From SABY01 sp964523795 (GTDB lineage Bacteria; Bacteroidota; Bacteroidia; Bacteroidales; 4484-276), in NCBI GenBank assembly GCA_964523795.1, contig CAZGAO010000021.1:1-63769 (forward strand): a stretch of 63,769 nucleotides of DNA. Direction: 5' to 3'. How positions within the stretch are numbered: the stretch's first letter is position 1; every line of letters begins with the position of its first letter. A model generated the notes under the pieces. That model searched no databases. It was not told the DNA's origin and was given only the letters and a program-made list of their open reading frames with translations. The position numbers were made by a program, and so were the translations under genes. Below are positions 43,407 to 56,640 of the stretch, piece by piece.

Positions 43407-43742
43407 CTGAGACGCGCAAATTGCGCGTCTGTACAATTTTTCCCTTTGTTATCGATTCTCTNNNNNNNNNNNNNNNNNNNNNNNNNNNNNNNNNNNNNNN
43501 NNNNNNNNNNNNNNNNNNNNNNNNNNNNNNNNNNNNNNNNNNNNNNNNNNNNNNNNNNNNNTGTTTTTTTCTTTATCGGCATATTTCATCATTCAGTATT
43601 CAATATTCAGTATTCGTCCCGAAGCAGAATCTGCTGAGACGCGCAAATTGCGCGTCTGTACAATTTTTCCCTTTGTTATCGATTCTCTGTTTTTTTCTTT
43701 ATCGGCATATTTCATCATTCAGTATTCAATATTCAGTATTCG
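43407..43742. repeat. Tandem repeat of about 124 nt broken by an assembly gap
   Basis: Two copies of a block containing the palindrome GACGCGCAAATTGCGCGTC (43410 and 43634) are each followed by CTGTACAATTTTTCCCTTTG. Two copies of a block TTCTTTATCGGCATATTTC then follow. The unit length is about 124 nt. Further short ATTCA(A/G)TATTC repeats follow to 43760. There is no gene in 43277-43784. Confidence 0.75.
43462..43561. other. Run of 100 N (scaffold gap)
   Basis: Exactly 100 undetermined bases sit inside the tandem repeat, at the joint between units. The round number suggests a placeholder of unknown real length. Frames drawn through it are meaningless. Confidence 1.
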
Positions 43743-43784
43743 ATATTCAATATTCTATAATTATCAATCATTCAAATGGTTCAA

Positions 43785-47639
<3,855 letters not shown>

Positions 47640-47685
47640 TTTGCATCTGTTTCTTTAAAATAACCAAACATTGCCTTTTATCTGC

Positions 47686-48189
47686 TTAATCAACAATTAC
47701 AGCAAGACGTTCCAAATCCGAACTCACCTTGAGACCATATTTTGTTGCATTGCTCTTATTAAGCTCAAATTTTTGTTTTGAGCCTTCCACCACAAAGTTG
47801 ATTGCAGCCCCCGAGCGTGCCATGCCTTTTTTGTCGGTAACGATAAGGGTGCTTTTATTTTTAAGCACTTCAAGCACGGCAGCGATATCGCCCGACTGCG
47901 ATTCGGGAATGTAGAGAATATGACATTGGCGGATGTCATCGGGGTTTTTATAATTTTCAATCCGCATATTTTGTCCGCCAACTTTGCGTGTCGCGGCCAG
48001 AGCCTCCAACTCTCCGGTAATGGGCGAATTGCCCAGCACTCCGATTATAAAATCGCCGTTGCGGTATTTTTCGGGCCATTCGATATGCTTGGTGAAGTTG
48101 TAAATAAAAACCGTATGCAGCTTTTCGGACTGTGCAAAGAGCCAGGCCGGAAGACTGATGAGAAGCAGAAGTATTAATAGTTTGCGCAT
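47686..48189 (-). CDS. YfiR/DUF4154-family periplasmic protein
   Basis: This 167-residue protein has a signal peptide (LLILLLLISLPAWLFAQ). The YfiR-type domain follows: VFIYNFTKHIEWPEKYRNGDFIIGVLG near the start, then CHILYIPESQ, STLIVTDKKGMARSGAAINFVVEG and KFELNKSNATKYGLKVSSDLERLA near the end. In Pseudomonas, YfiR restrains the membrane diguanylate cyclase YfiN. Here it sits between a TonB-dependent receptor and a HAMP-GAF kinase, so it may modulate that kinase's periplasmic domain. It lies 46 nt upstream of the kinase. Confidence 0.85.
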   Translation of the reverse strand: MRKLLILLLLISLPAWLFAQSEKLHTVFIYNFTKHIEWPEKYRNGDFIIGVLGNSPITGELEALAATRKVGGQNMRIENYKNPDDIRQCHILYIPESQSGDIAAVLEVLKNKSTLIVTDKKGMARSGAAINFVVEGSKQKFELNKSNATKYGLKVSSDLERLAVIVD

Positions 48190-48223
48190 AGCCTTTGTTG
48201 TAAAGGATTATTAATATAGAACA

Positions 48224-50395
48224 TCAAAATGCCAGATTTAATCCAAACAGATACATGCCATAGGGATTATCGCCATAGGCAAATTCGGGCGTATCGTTGA
48301 AGAGCAGATTCCGTGCATTAAAATAGATGCTGTGCTGTTTCCAGAACTTATAATTAATTTTCAAATTTACGATGGTTTTGCCTGCAATAGGGATTTTACT
48401 TGGAGTATAGGTGCGAGGTTCGAGGTTGAGCATGGTTTCATCGCCATAAAAATAAGCCGAGACATAAAAGTTTAATTTATCGATGGGTGAATAATCACAG
48501 GTGGCACCACCATAAAAATCGGGAGTCCAGCGGTGTTTCAGATCTTCTTGTTCGTAAAAGAAAATATTGGTATCGGGCAGTGGGATAAAATAAGGCTTTT
48601 GGTAGTTGGTAAAGATGGTTGATTGTAACGTGCCAAATACTTTAAATCTAAAATTAGAACTAATCAAAAAGTCCAGGTTCATGGTCATGCCAAACTGGTT
48701 GGCTTCGAGTGCCAGATTTTCGTATTCTGAATTGGTAGGCTTGGCTTGATCAACAACAGCGGTGGTAAAATTTTTCATCTTAGAATAAAAAACCTCAAAA
48801 TCGCTTTGGACATAGCTGGTCAATTTATTTCGGAAACCGAGTTCAAACATATTCATGGTAGGGAGTTTTAGGTTTTCGTTGCCCTTGATTACCAGGTGGG
48901 TACTCGACATTGGGTTAAGCACAATATCCAGATTGGCATAAGTGTCGAGCATAAAAGGGCCTTGGTTGGCCTGCGAATAAACCGCACGAATCAAAGTGTT
49001 TTCGCTGAGCTTGAATAGGGAGGCAAACTGGTAGGAAAGGTAGCCATCATCGGGTTTGTTGTATTTTTCGTAGCGCAGTGCAGCCACCAGCTTTAGCCTT
49101 TCCGAAACCGCGTATTCAGCTCTGAGCATACCTGCCAGTTGGTCGAGTTGTTTTTCGCCATCAAAAAAAGCCTTATTGGTATCTGCCGAATAAGGCGTAG
49201 CGTCATAAGTAGTATTTTGGTAGCTGATGCCCGGACGGAGCGTAAGGTTTTTCCATTGATAATTATATTCCAGATTGGCATCCAACTGGTTAAAATCATA
49301 TTGGAAATTTGGATTTACTGCTCCCACAAACAAATCCTGCTCACCTGCCATGTATGACACCCTGGCGTTGAAACCATAAAAATCAGCCATCAGGTTTGCA
49401 TAAGCCGTTTTCGAATCCCGGGTATTCATGGGTACCAGGCCATTGTCGATGTATATGGTTTGTGTCCGCGAATTTTGCATACCTGCCGATAGATCCAAGC
49501 TAAGATTATCACCCGCCTCGTAGTTTCCCCTAAAGTTTACGCCATACTTATCCAGTCCCGTTTGGGGATCGGGATAATATTGGTCGGCAGTGGGCATGAG
49601 CGGCGAAGGCGGAGCAAAAGGATTTGGCCCCGGCACAGGCTTGTACATCAGCGTGTCGCGGGGTACAAATTTTTGGAAATAGTAGGCATAATATTCATCG
49701 TTGCTACGATCCATAAAGGTATAATTGCCCGAGAGGCGAAATTTAAAATCTTTCAATCCATATTCCAGGGCTGCGTCAGCAATTTTGGTATTGAGCGTGC
49801 CGGCCTGCAGGTTGGCATTGGCTGCAAATCCATCCGTATGGGCTTTTTTGGTGATGATGTGAATTACGCCGGTAACGGCATTGCTGCCATACAAGGCCGA
49901 AGAAGGGCCGCGCACAACTTCTATGCGATCGATGTCGTGAATGCCTATGGGGAGGGTTTCCCAAAAAGTGCCGCCCTGGAAATATCCGTAAACAATGCGG
50001 TTATCGATCATCACCAGCGTGGAGGTGTTCTCCGAAAAATTGAGTTTGCTACCCTGCACATTGTCCATGCCCCGCAAATGCACGTCGTAATTGCCGGTGG
50101 TCTTTTCGCGAACGATAATCCCCGGAATCATCCTAAGGGCTTCGGGGATGGTGGTAGCCCCAGATTTCACAATCTCTTCGCCCGTGAGTACTGAGGCCGA
50201 AAGCGGTGCATCAAACAAGCTTTCTACCTTTTTGGATACCGAATAAATGTCGAGATTCATCAGTGCTTCAAGATCCATTTCATAGAGATCATCGTAAAGA
50301 GTGTCGGCAACCTGGGTACTGACTTTTAAGGGATTGACCAGTAAAAAACAACAAACCATGAAGGCGGCAAGTGGAATAAAATTCTTTTTCATCAA
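48224..50395 (-). CDS. TonB-dependent outer-membrane receptor
   Basis: A 723-residue protein with a signal peptide (FMVCCFLLVNPLKVSTQ). The plug domain at about 45-175 contains GEEIVKSGATTIPEALRMIPG and VVRGPSSALYGSNAVTGVIHIITK. The remaining roughly 540 residues have alternating aromatic strands of a 22-strand barrel and end in GMYLFGLNLAF (terminal Phe). There is no N-terminal carboxypeptidase-like domain and no SusD partner, so it is not a SusC. A short N-terminal segment before the plug (LYEMDLEALMNLDIYSVSKK) resembles receptors found with signalling genes. It is the first gene of the receptor-YfiR-kinase run; its ligand is unknown. Confidence 0.88.
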   Translation of the reverse strand: MMKKNFIPLAAFMVCCFLLVNPLKVSTQVADTLYDDLYEMDLEALMNLDIYSVSKKVESLFDAPLSASVLTGEEIVKSGATTIPEALRMIPGIIVREKTTGNYDVHLRGMDNVQGSKLNFSENTSTLVMIDNRIVYGYFQGGTFWETLPIGIHDIDRIEVVRGPSSALYGSNAVTGVIHIITKKAHTDGFAANANLQAGTLNTKIADAALEYGLKDFKFRLSGNYTFMDRSNDEYYAYYFQKFVPRDTLMYKPVPGPNPFAPPSPLMPTADQYYPDPQTGLDKYGVNFRGNYEAGDNLSLDLSAGMQNSRTQTIYIDNGLVPMNTRDSKTAYANLMADFYGFNARVSYMAGEQDLFVGAVNPNFQYDFNQLDANLEYNYQWKNLTLRPGISYQNTTYDATPYSADTNKAFFDGEKQLDQLAGMLRAEYAVSERLKLVAALRYEKYNKPDDGYLSYQFASLFKLSENTLIRAVYSQANQGPFMLDTYANLDIVLNPMSSTHLVIKGNENLKLPTMNMFELGFRNKLTSYVQSDFEVFYSKMKNFTTAVVDQAKPTNSEYENLALEANQFGMTMNLDFLISSNFRFKVFGTLQSTIFTNYQKPYFIPLPDTNIFFYEQEDLKHRWTPDFYGGATCDYSPIDKLNFYVSAYFYGDETMLNLEPRTYTPSKIPIAGKTIVNLKINYKFWKQHSIYFNARNLLFNDTPEFAYGDNPYGMYLFGLNLAF

Positions 50396-50443
50396 ACACG
50401 AATTTGGTTAATTAACTCCGTTTTAATTCAAAATTTAAAAAGC

Positions 50444-50451
50444 CAAATATA
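50444..50451 (-). promoter_or_regulatory. Candidate -7 box of the receptor-YfiR-kinase run
   Basis: The minus strand reads TATATTTG, matching TAnnTTTG, 49 nt upstream of the receptor start. No -33 TTTG at the expected place. Confidence 0.4.
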
Positions 50452-50573
50452 GTTTATTTAAAATATTTTAACGATTATGTGAAAAAACTTTTTTCGTGCA
50501 AAGTCATTCGTTAGCCCAAGTTTGATAGTTTTGTGCAGTCATTTATTTTATAATCATCTAATTACAAATAATT

Positions 50574-50894
50574 ATGCCGAACAAAAGCATTCCATCACAC
50601 TACCTGAAAATTAAAAAAGAATTTCCTGATTTTATCCAGGATATCGAAAACCTTGGCGAGACTTGTAAAAATGCCGGCCCTCTCGATGCAAAAACAGCCC
50701 ATCTAATCCAGTTGGCTGCTGCGGTAGCCACCAAAAGCGAAGGAGCCGCTCACAGCCATACGCGCCAGCTCTTGCAAGCCGGTGCCAACCCTGAGGAAAT
50801 AAAACATGCAGTAATCCTGCTTGCCTCCACCATTGGCTTTCCGGCAGTGATGGCGGGACTGTCGTGGGTAAATGATATTCTGGAGGCGAAGTAG
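50574..50894 (+). CDS. Carboxymuconolactone decarboxylase-family protein
   Basis: A 106-residue AhpD/CMD-fold protein: AKTAHLIQLAAAVATKSEGAAHSHTRQ, then GANPEEIKHAVILLASTIGFPAVMAG. The C-x2-C of redox-active AhpD proteins is absent (SEGAAHSH in its place), so peroxidase-type chemistry is unlikely. A decarboxylase or other role is open. A TAGTTTTG box at 50526-50533 lies 40 nt before the start. It is divergent from the receptor gene. Confidence 0.8.
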   Translation: MPNKSIPSHYLKIKKEFPDFIQDIENLGETCKNAGPLDAKTAHLIQLAAAVATKSEGAAHSHTRQLLQAGANPEEIKHAVILLASTIGFPAVMAGLSWVNDILEAK

Positions 50895-51177
50895 GGTAAT
50901 TGGCAGTGATTTTTGTTTCAGATTCAACTCACTTTTGGGTTTTTCAATATCATAATGCAAGCAAGATTCAAGTGCATCATGCGCATTCAACACAGCTTAG
51001 AAAGAGCTTAATTCCTGCTCTTGTTCTTGTCATGTTGATAACTTCATAGGAAACAAATAGAATAAGTCGGGAATCTTAACGATTTTTGTAATGAACATAA
51101 AAACGCTATGATGGACAATATTGGAGAAAGGACAGACATAATCCAGGATAAAGAAAACAGAATTAAAAAATAATTCA

Positions 51178-52032
51178 ATGCAAAAATTTGAAAACAATGG
51201 CCATAAGATTTATCAAGGGGATGCTCTTGAAATTATGAAGACAGAGATAATGGACAACAGCATTGATCTGATATTTGTTGATCCACCTTACAATATAGGC
51301 AAAGATTTTGACGGCAAAAAAGACAAGTGGGAAAATGACATTGATTATCTGGAATGGAGCTATGAATGGCTGAAAATCTGCATTAAAAAGTTAAAGCATA
51401 ATGGTTCTTTATATGTAATGACTTCCACCCAATTTATGCCTTATTATGATATTTTCCTTCAAGATAGAATTAATATTCTGTCAAGGATAATATGGGCCTA
51501 TGATAGTTCGGGAGTTCAGGCAAAAAAACATTACGGCTCTTTATATGAACCCATTCTGTTTTGCGTGAAGGATAAGAATAATTACACTTTTAATACCGAA
51601 GATATTCTTGTGGAAGCAAAAACCGGAGCGAAAAGAAAGCTAATCGATTACCGCAAAAATCCTCCTCAGCCATACAACACAGAAAAGGTTCCTGGCAATG
51701 TTTGGGATTTTGCCAGAGTGCGATACAGAATGCCGGAATATGAAAATCATCCTTCACAAAAACCAATTGCCTTATTGGAAAGAATTATAAAAGCCAGTTC
51801 CAATAAAGGAGATACTGTTCTTGACCCTTTTTCCGGTGTATTCACAACGTCCCACGTAGCAAAAAAACTTGGCAGAAATTCAATTGGTATTGAATTGAGT
51901 GAAAAATACTTAAAAACTGGCTTAAGACGTGTAGGCATTTCGACTGAGTACAAGGGTGAGATACTTGAAAAAGAAATAAGAACTTTTGAAACAGAGAAAA
52001 TTGAAAAAGCAGCGATATTAAAATTATTTTAA
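51178..52032 (+). CDS. DNA adenine N6-methyltransferase, YhdJ-like (predicted ATGCAT)
   Basis: This 284-residue protein carries motif IV DPPYNIG (about residue 36) before motif I DPFSG (about 217), the beta-class order of N6-adenine methylases. Long blocks match what I recall of E. coli YhdJ, which methylates ATGCAT: WAYDSSGVQAKKHYGS, RKNPPQPYN, VPGNVWDF and NHPSQKP. It ends 6 nt before the 372-residue gene that is its presumed restriction partner. AT-rich composition compared with the flanking receptor and men genes suggests horizontal transfer. The recognition site is an inference from the family. Confidence 0.85.
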   Translation: MQKFENNGHKIYQGDALEIMKTEIMDNSIDLIFVDPPYNIGKDFDGKKDKWENDIDYLEWSYEWLKICIKKLKHNGSLYVMTSTQFMPYYDIFLQDRINILSRIIWAYDSSGVQAKKHYGSLYEPILFCVKDKNNYTFNTEDILVEAKTGAKRKLIDYRKNPPQPYNTEKVPGNVWDFARVRYRMPEYENHPSQKPIALLERIIKASSNKGDTVLDPFSGVFTTSHVAKKLGRNSIGIELSEKYLKTGLRRVGISTEYKGEILEKEIRTFETEKIEKAAILKLF

Positions 52033-52038
52033 AATCAA

Positions 52039-53157
52039 ATGAAGCACGACTTTACAAAGGTCATTGAGAAAACATTGCAAAACAACTTTGGTGAGAATTC
52101 GGAAGAAATTTATCAAAAAAGCGAACTACTGCAATATCTCAATATCAAGACAAAATCAGCAAATGAAGGCTCAAAAGCCAGAGGCAGCTTTGGCAATCTT
52201 TATGCAAGCTACGTACTAATTGCAGATTATATTGCCCTCAACTTTGATACACAAGGCGGATATCATGATTATGAAGGTGCTAAATTCTCTTCTCTTTTTC
52301 AGAGGCAAAGAGCGTTGCCATTTGGCGCAAAGCTACAAAACCATGCGCTGAATCACCGAATGAACCAAGAATTTCGCAAATATTTCCCAACTTGTGAGTA
52401 TGTGCCAATTATCAGGGACTCTGAATCAAGCAGGTACTGGATTAATGAAAACCTGCTAAAAATAAAGGTCAATAAATTAGAACATAATGTAGCTCATTCT
52501 GTGATTCAAATTATTGACTCATACATCGAAACAAAGAAAGGTGCATTTAACCGCTTTATAAAAACCATCGAAGAACTAAAAAACATTTCGGATAAAAAAC
52601 CAAAAATGGCATACGCGTTTATTACAGGTTTATTGGCTCCAAATATCGATGCCCGGATTTTTGAAATTGTGAGCTATGCAATCCTGAAATACTTTTATCA
52701 TGATCAAGTGGTTTATTTCGGATTTGACCTTGATAATATTGAGAAGCATAACTTAAAATTATACAAAACCGGACGAACCAACGCAAATGACGGTGGAATT
52801 GATTTTGTGATGAAACCGTTGGGGAGATTCTTTCAAGTAACTGAGACCACAGACGTACGAAAGTATTTTCTCGACATAGATAAAGTCCAGCGATTTCCGA
52901 TTTCATTTGTTATCAAATCGGACATTATCGTTGAGGAATTGAAAGAAAAAATTAGAGGAAAAGCAGAAGAACAATACGGTGTGAAAGCAATTGTCAATAA
53001 ATACATGGATGCTATTGAGGAACTTTTTAATATTCCAAAGATTCGGGAAAACTTTGAAAAAGCTGTAGAATTAGGATATCAGAAAGCAATCCTTGATGAA
53101 ATTATCCTTCAGAGTAAACTGGAATTTAACTATGAAGACGATGTCCTCATCGAATAA
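52039..53157 (+). CDS. Predicted type II restriction endonuclease partner
   Basis: This 372-residue protein starts 6 nt after the methylase. A likely PD-(D/E)xK-type core is GRTNANDGGIDFVMKP followed by RFFQVTETTD (Asp about residue 255, Glu about 268; the usual Lys is not in the ordinary place). N-terminal features include SKARGSFGNLYASYVL and DYEGAKFSSLFQRQRALPFG. The C-terminal about 100 residues are helical. I do not recognise it by name; assignment rests on the operon with a type II methylase and the nuclease-like core. If correct it should cut at the methylase's site. Confidence 0.6.
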   Translation: MKHDFTKVIEKTLQNNFGENSEEIYQKSELLQYLNIKTKSANEGSKARGSFGNLYASYVLIADYIALNFDTQGGYHDYEGAKFSSLFQRQRALPFGAKLQNHALNHRMNQEFRKYFPTCEYVPIIRDSESSRYWINENLLKIKVNKLEHNVAHSVIQIIDSYIETKKGAFNRFIKTIEELKNISDKKPKMAYAFITGLLAPNIDARIFEIVSYAILKYFYHDQVVYFGFDLDNIEKHNLKLYKTGRTNANDGGIDFVMKPLGRFFQVTETTDVRKYFLDIDKVQRFPISFVIKSDIIVEELKEKIRGKAEEQYGVKAIVNKYMDAIEELFNIPKIRENFEKAVELGYQKAILDEIILQSKLEFNYEDDVLIE

Positions 53158-53321
53158 AACGCTTTATTAAATTCATAATCAGGCATAAGCTTTAATAAAG
53201 TTTAAAACACTAGACAAAATCGCAACACCTTGTTCCGTGAAAACCAATGCAGGTTTCCTTAACCCCATCTTCTCACTATTGGATATCACAATTTGTGATT
53301 TCCATTCAGTCTCATATTTTA

Positions 53322-53329
53322 TACTTTTG
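53322..53329 (+). promoter_or_regulatory. Candidate -7 box of the menaquinone operon
   Basis: TACTTTTG matches TAnnTTTG, 39 nt before the first start codon. The nearest upstream TTG is 26 bp away, so the -33 element is not convincing. Confidence 0.4.
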
Positions 53330-53368
53330 TGGTTTTTTAGTGAATAGATTTAAAAATCACTGCAAAGC

Positions 53369-53785
53369 ATGATGAATTTAAATACAAGCATCGAGGAACT
53401 GAACGCTACCAATGTCGGCACATTGATGGAGAGCCTGGGTATCGAATACACCGAAGTTGACGAAGGGCGGGTGTGTGCCAAAATGCCGGTGGATAAACGC
53501 ACCGTACGTCCGGGCGGTATTTTGCATGGCGGTGCAAACGTTGCGCTAGCCGAAACCATTGGCGGAATGGGCTCCTTTGTGTTGATCGATAACGAGACCT
53601 TCGATGTGCGAGGAAGCCAGATTTCGGCCAACCACACGGGGGCGGCAAGCAGCGGCTGGGTGTTTGCCACCGCCGAAATTATCCATCGCGGCAAGCGTAC
53701 CCATGTGTGGAATATTGATATCCGCGATCAGGACGACCGGCTCATTTCTACCATCAGGCTTACCAATTTTATTATCCGTAAATAG
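53369..53785 (+). CDS. menI: Hotdog thioesterase, PaaI/MenI-like (DHNA-CoA thioesterase)
   Basis: A 138-residue PaaI-type hotdog thioesterase with the GGILHGGANVALAETIGGMGS block (about residues 50-70; the Glu is catalytic in the family) and ISANHTGAASSGWVFATAEI. It is the first gene of the men operon, 2 nt before the isochorismate synthase. That makes hydrolysis of 1,4-dihydroxy-2-naphthoyl-CoA, the step after MenB, the likely reaction. A broader acyl-CoA thioesterase cannot be excluded. Confidence 0.8.
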   Translation: MMNLNTSIEELNATNVGTLMESLGIEYTEVDEGRVCAKMPVDKRTVRPGGILHGGANVALAETIGGMGSFVLIDNETFDVRGSQISANHTGAASSGWVFATAEIIHRGKRTHVWNIDIRDQDDRLISTIRLTNFIIRK

Positions 53786-53787
53786 CT

Positions 53788-54894
53788 ATGCACAAGGATC
53801 TCAACGATTTTATCGAAAAGAGTATCCATGCAGGCTACGGCTTCGCGCTCTGGCATTTGCCCGGTGATGACGGCCTGAACGCTGTCATCGAAACCAGTAA
53901 GCAAGCAGGAGAAATCCAAAATTTTGGGGAATTGGTGAATGCCACAGGATTTGTTTTTGCCCCTTTTGTAAAAACAGAGCAGCATCCGATCATTGTAATA
54001 AAACCGGATTTCCTCTTGAGTGGCGTAGAAGAAATTGTTTGCTTTTCGCAAAAATTACCAGATCCTGTTGCCCACAAAAAAGCCAATGCTGTTGAAGCTC
54101 CTCAATCCACCACGAAAGCGCATTACCTGCAAAGTTGCAACTTGCTTATCGATCGCATTAAAAACCAGGAAGCCAAAAAAGTGGTCTTTTCTAAAATTAA
54201 GATTACTAAACCTGCTGTTGATTTGAGTCTGGCGGAGATATTTTTGAAACTGAAAAAAAACTACCCGGCGGCCTTCACTTATCTTTTTTATACGCCGCAA
54301 ACGGGATTGTGGATGGGAGCTAGTCCCGAAACCCTGCTCCGGGTCGAGGATCGCAATTTCCACACCATGGCTCTGGCTGGCACGCGACCCGTTTCGTCCG
54401 GAGAAAAAACACCCGATTCCTGGCCCGAGAAAGAACGGATGGAGCAGCAATGGGTTAGCGATTTCATCGAAGAGGAACTTAAAAAACTCGGCATCGAAAA
54501 TTACAGCACCAGCGAAACTTATACTTCACCTGCGGGTGCCATCGAACATATCCGAACAGATTTTAAAATCGATAATCGAAAGAGCAAAATATCATTGGGA
54601 AAGCTAATCGAGGCCTTGCATCCTACGCCTGCGGTTTGTGGTTTTCAAAAAGATATTGCCTTAAAAATGATTTTGGAAATAGAAAACCATGATCGGGAAT
54701 ATTACACCGGATTTTTGGGACCATTAAACATTGCCGGGCAAAATCAGTTATTTGTTAATCTGCGTTGCATGAAAAAAAATGGCGAATATTTTCACTTGTT
54801 CACAGGCGGAGGAATTACCGCCGACTCGTGTGCCGATAGCGAGTGGCAGGAAACCGAAATGAAAGCAGCAATTTTAGAAAAAGTATTGATTTAA
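53788..54894 (+). CDS. menF: Isochorismate synthase
   Basis: This 368-residue chorismate-binding enzyme carries the C-terminal signature: AGTRPVSSGEKTPDSWPEKERMEQQWV, AIEHIRTDFKI, LHPTPAVCGF and DREYYTGFLGPLN. It converts chorismate to isochorismate, the entry step to menaquinone (or siderophores). The following menD fixes the menaquinone role. It is shorter than E. coli MenF (about 430), mainly at the N-terminus. The menD start lies 11 nt after its stop. Confidence 0.9.
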   Translation: MHKDLNDFIEKSIHAGYGFALWHLPGDDGLNAVIETSKQAGEIQNFGELVNATGFVFAPFVKTEQHPIIVIKPDFLLSGVEEIVCFSQKLPDPVAHKKANAVEAPQSTTKAHYLQSCNLLIDRIKNQEAKKVVFSKIKITKPAVDLSLAEIFLKLKKNYPAAFTYLFYTPQTGLWMGASPETLLRVEDRNFHTMALAGTRPVSSGEKTPDSWPEKERMEQQWVSDFIEEELKKLGIENYSTSETYTSPAGAIEHIRTDFKIDNRKSKISLGKLIEALHPTPAVCGFQKDIALKMILEIENHDREYYTGFLGPLNIAGQNQLFVNLRCMKKNGEYFHLFTGGGITADSCADSEWQETEMKAAILEKVLI

Positions 54895-54905
54895 GATTTA
54901 AAAAA

Positions 54906-56594
54906 ATGATATCCAACAAAAGCGTGGTACAGGAGCTGGCAGCAATTATGCTGGCCAAGGGCGTAAGCGATATTGTAATTTCGCCGGGTTCGCGCAATGC
55001 ACCCCTGGTGAATACTTTTGCGGGGCTTCCCGACTTTAAGGCTTACTCGTTGGTGGACGAGCGCAGTGCAGCTTTTTTCGCGCTGGGTATGGCCATCAGG
55101 CTGGGCAGGCCGGTGGCAATCGCATGTACCTCGGGTACGGCTGCCCTCAACTATGCCCCGGCCATCGCCGAGGCGTATTATCAAAAAGTGCCCCTGCTTA
55201 TCCTCACCGCCGATCGGCCTAAAGCCTGGACGGATCAGGGCGACGGGCAAACCATCAAACAGGAAAATATTTTTGCCAACTACATCAAAAAAAGCGTCAA
55301 CCTGCCGCAGGAAATTCACAACAAGGACGAGCACTGGTTTGCCAACAGGCTTATCAATGAAGCCATCAATACATTGAGCCAGCCATTTCCCGGCCCGGTG
55401 CATATCAACCTCCCTTTTGCCGAACCCCTTTACGAGCAAAGCCTTGCAGCCTTGCCCAAAGTGAGGATCATCAATAATTATTTTGCTGAAAAAAAATTGA
55501 GTGCCGACAAGCTTAGCGAAATAGCCTCGATTATAAACCAGGCGGATAAAGTGATGATGCTGGTGGGACAGGGCAGCAAAAATGAAAAACTTAATGAGAG
55601 CCTGGATCACATTTCGCAATTAAAGCAGGTGATCACGCTTAGCGAAACCACCTCCAATTATTCCAACACGCACGGCGTTGCCTGCATCGATAAAATACTG
55701 GCAACGCTGGATAGAGAGCAAGAAGCAGATTTTGCGCCGGAGGTTTTGATAAGCATTGGCGATGCCATTGTATCCAAACGCATCAAGGCATTTTTGCGTC
55801 GCAACGAAGTTAAAGCACACCTCCACATCAATTCCGACGAACATCACCCCGACACTTACCAGCATTTAACGCACAGTATTTATATTCCTGCCGACCACTT
55901 TATCCCTCAATTAGCACCTTTATTAATATCCAAATTAAGCACCTATCATGCTTTGTGGCAGGCAAAAATGCAACGAGCCGCCAAGCGTCATCAGGAATAT
56001 ATGAAACAATGTCCGTACAGTGATATGCTGGTTTTTGATGAGGTTTTTAAGCAAATACCCGCCGACTACGATTTGCACGTGAGCAACAGTAGCCCGGTGC
56101 GCTACGCCCAGCTTTTCAGGCACAAGACCGGCATCGAGCATTTTGCCAATCGTGGCACCAGCGGTATCGATGGATGCACTTCCACAGCAGTGGGTGCCGC
56201 CTTTGCCGACAATAAACCAACCCTGCTCATTACCGGGGATCTTTCATTTTACTACGACAGCAACGGCTTGTGGAATAATTACCTCTCCGATAAATTACGC
56301 ATCATCGTGGTCAACAATGGCGGTGGTAACATTTTTAGGATAATACCCGGACCCTCGTCCACCGAACACTTAGAGAAATTTTACGAAACCCGCCACCTCG
56401 AAAAAACCGAAGGCTTTGCCCAAACCTTTGGCCTGGAATATTTCCGTGCCTGCAATGTTGCTGAGCTGAACGAAAATCTTACAAAGTTTTTCTCCGACGA
56501 TCTGCAAAAGCCCGCCATCCTCGAAGTCTTCACCCATCGCAAGCAATCGCCTGAGGTATTAGAAAAATATTTTCAGTTTTTAAAAGAAGATTAA
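54906..56594 (+). CDS. menD: 2-succinyl-5-enolpyruvyl-6-hydroxy-3-cyclohexene-1-carboxylate synthase
   Basis: The start is set at ATG 54906 (MISNKSVVQELA), which gives 562 residues; an upstream in-frame ATG would lie inside menF. The ThDP-enzyme layout is clear: SPGSRNAPLV and DERSAAFFALGMAIR (catalytic Glu region), CTSGTAALNYAPAIAEAYY, then ADRPKAWTDQGDGQTIKQ. The ThDP/Mg-binding GDLSFYYDSNGLWN (about residue 440) lies near the end. It joins isochorismate with 2-oxoglutarate. Confidence 0.95.
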   Translation: MISNKSVVQELAAIMLAKGVSDIVISPGSRNAPLVNTFAGLPDFKAYSLVDERSAAFFALGMAIRLGRPVAIACTSGTAALNYAPAIAEAYYQKVPLLILTADRPKAWTDQGDGQTIKQENIFANYIKKSVNLPQEIHNKDEHWFANRLINEAINTLSQPFPGPVHINLPFAEPLYEQSLAALPKVRIINNYFAEKKLSADKLSEIASIINQADKVMMLVGQGSKNEKLNESLDHISQLKQVITLSETTSNYSNTHGVACIDKILATLDREQEADFAPEVLISIGDAIVSKRIKAFLRRNEVKAHLHINSDEHHPDTYQHLTHSIYIPADHFIPQLAPLLISKLSTYHALWQAKMQRAAKRHQEYMKQCPYSDMLVFDEVFKQIPADYDLHVSNSSPVRYAQLFRHKTGIEHFANRGTSGIDGCTSTAVGAAFADNKPTLLITGDLSFYYDSNGLWNNYLSDKLRIIVVNNGGGNIFRIIPGPSSTEHLEKFYETRHLEKTEGFAQTFGLEYFRACNVAELNENLTKFFSDDLQKPAILEVFTHRKQSPEVLEKYFQFLKED

Positions 56595-56640
56595 GCTGCT
56601 GTTTTGTTATTGATTTAATAGTTGATTTGATATTTAAATT

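Noticed and set aside
51108..51173. 21-codon frame just before the methylase, possibly a controller or leader peptide
   Set aside because: Too short for a C-protein helix-turn-helix, no recognisable motif; could be chance.
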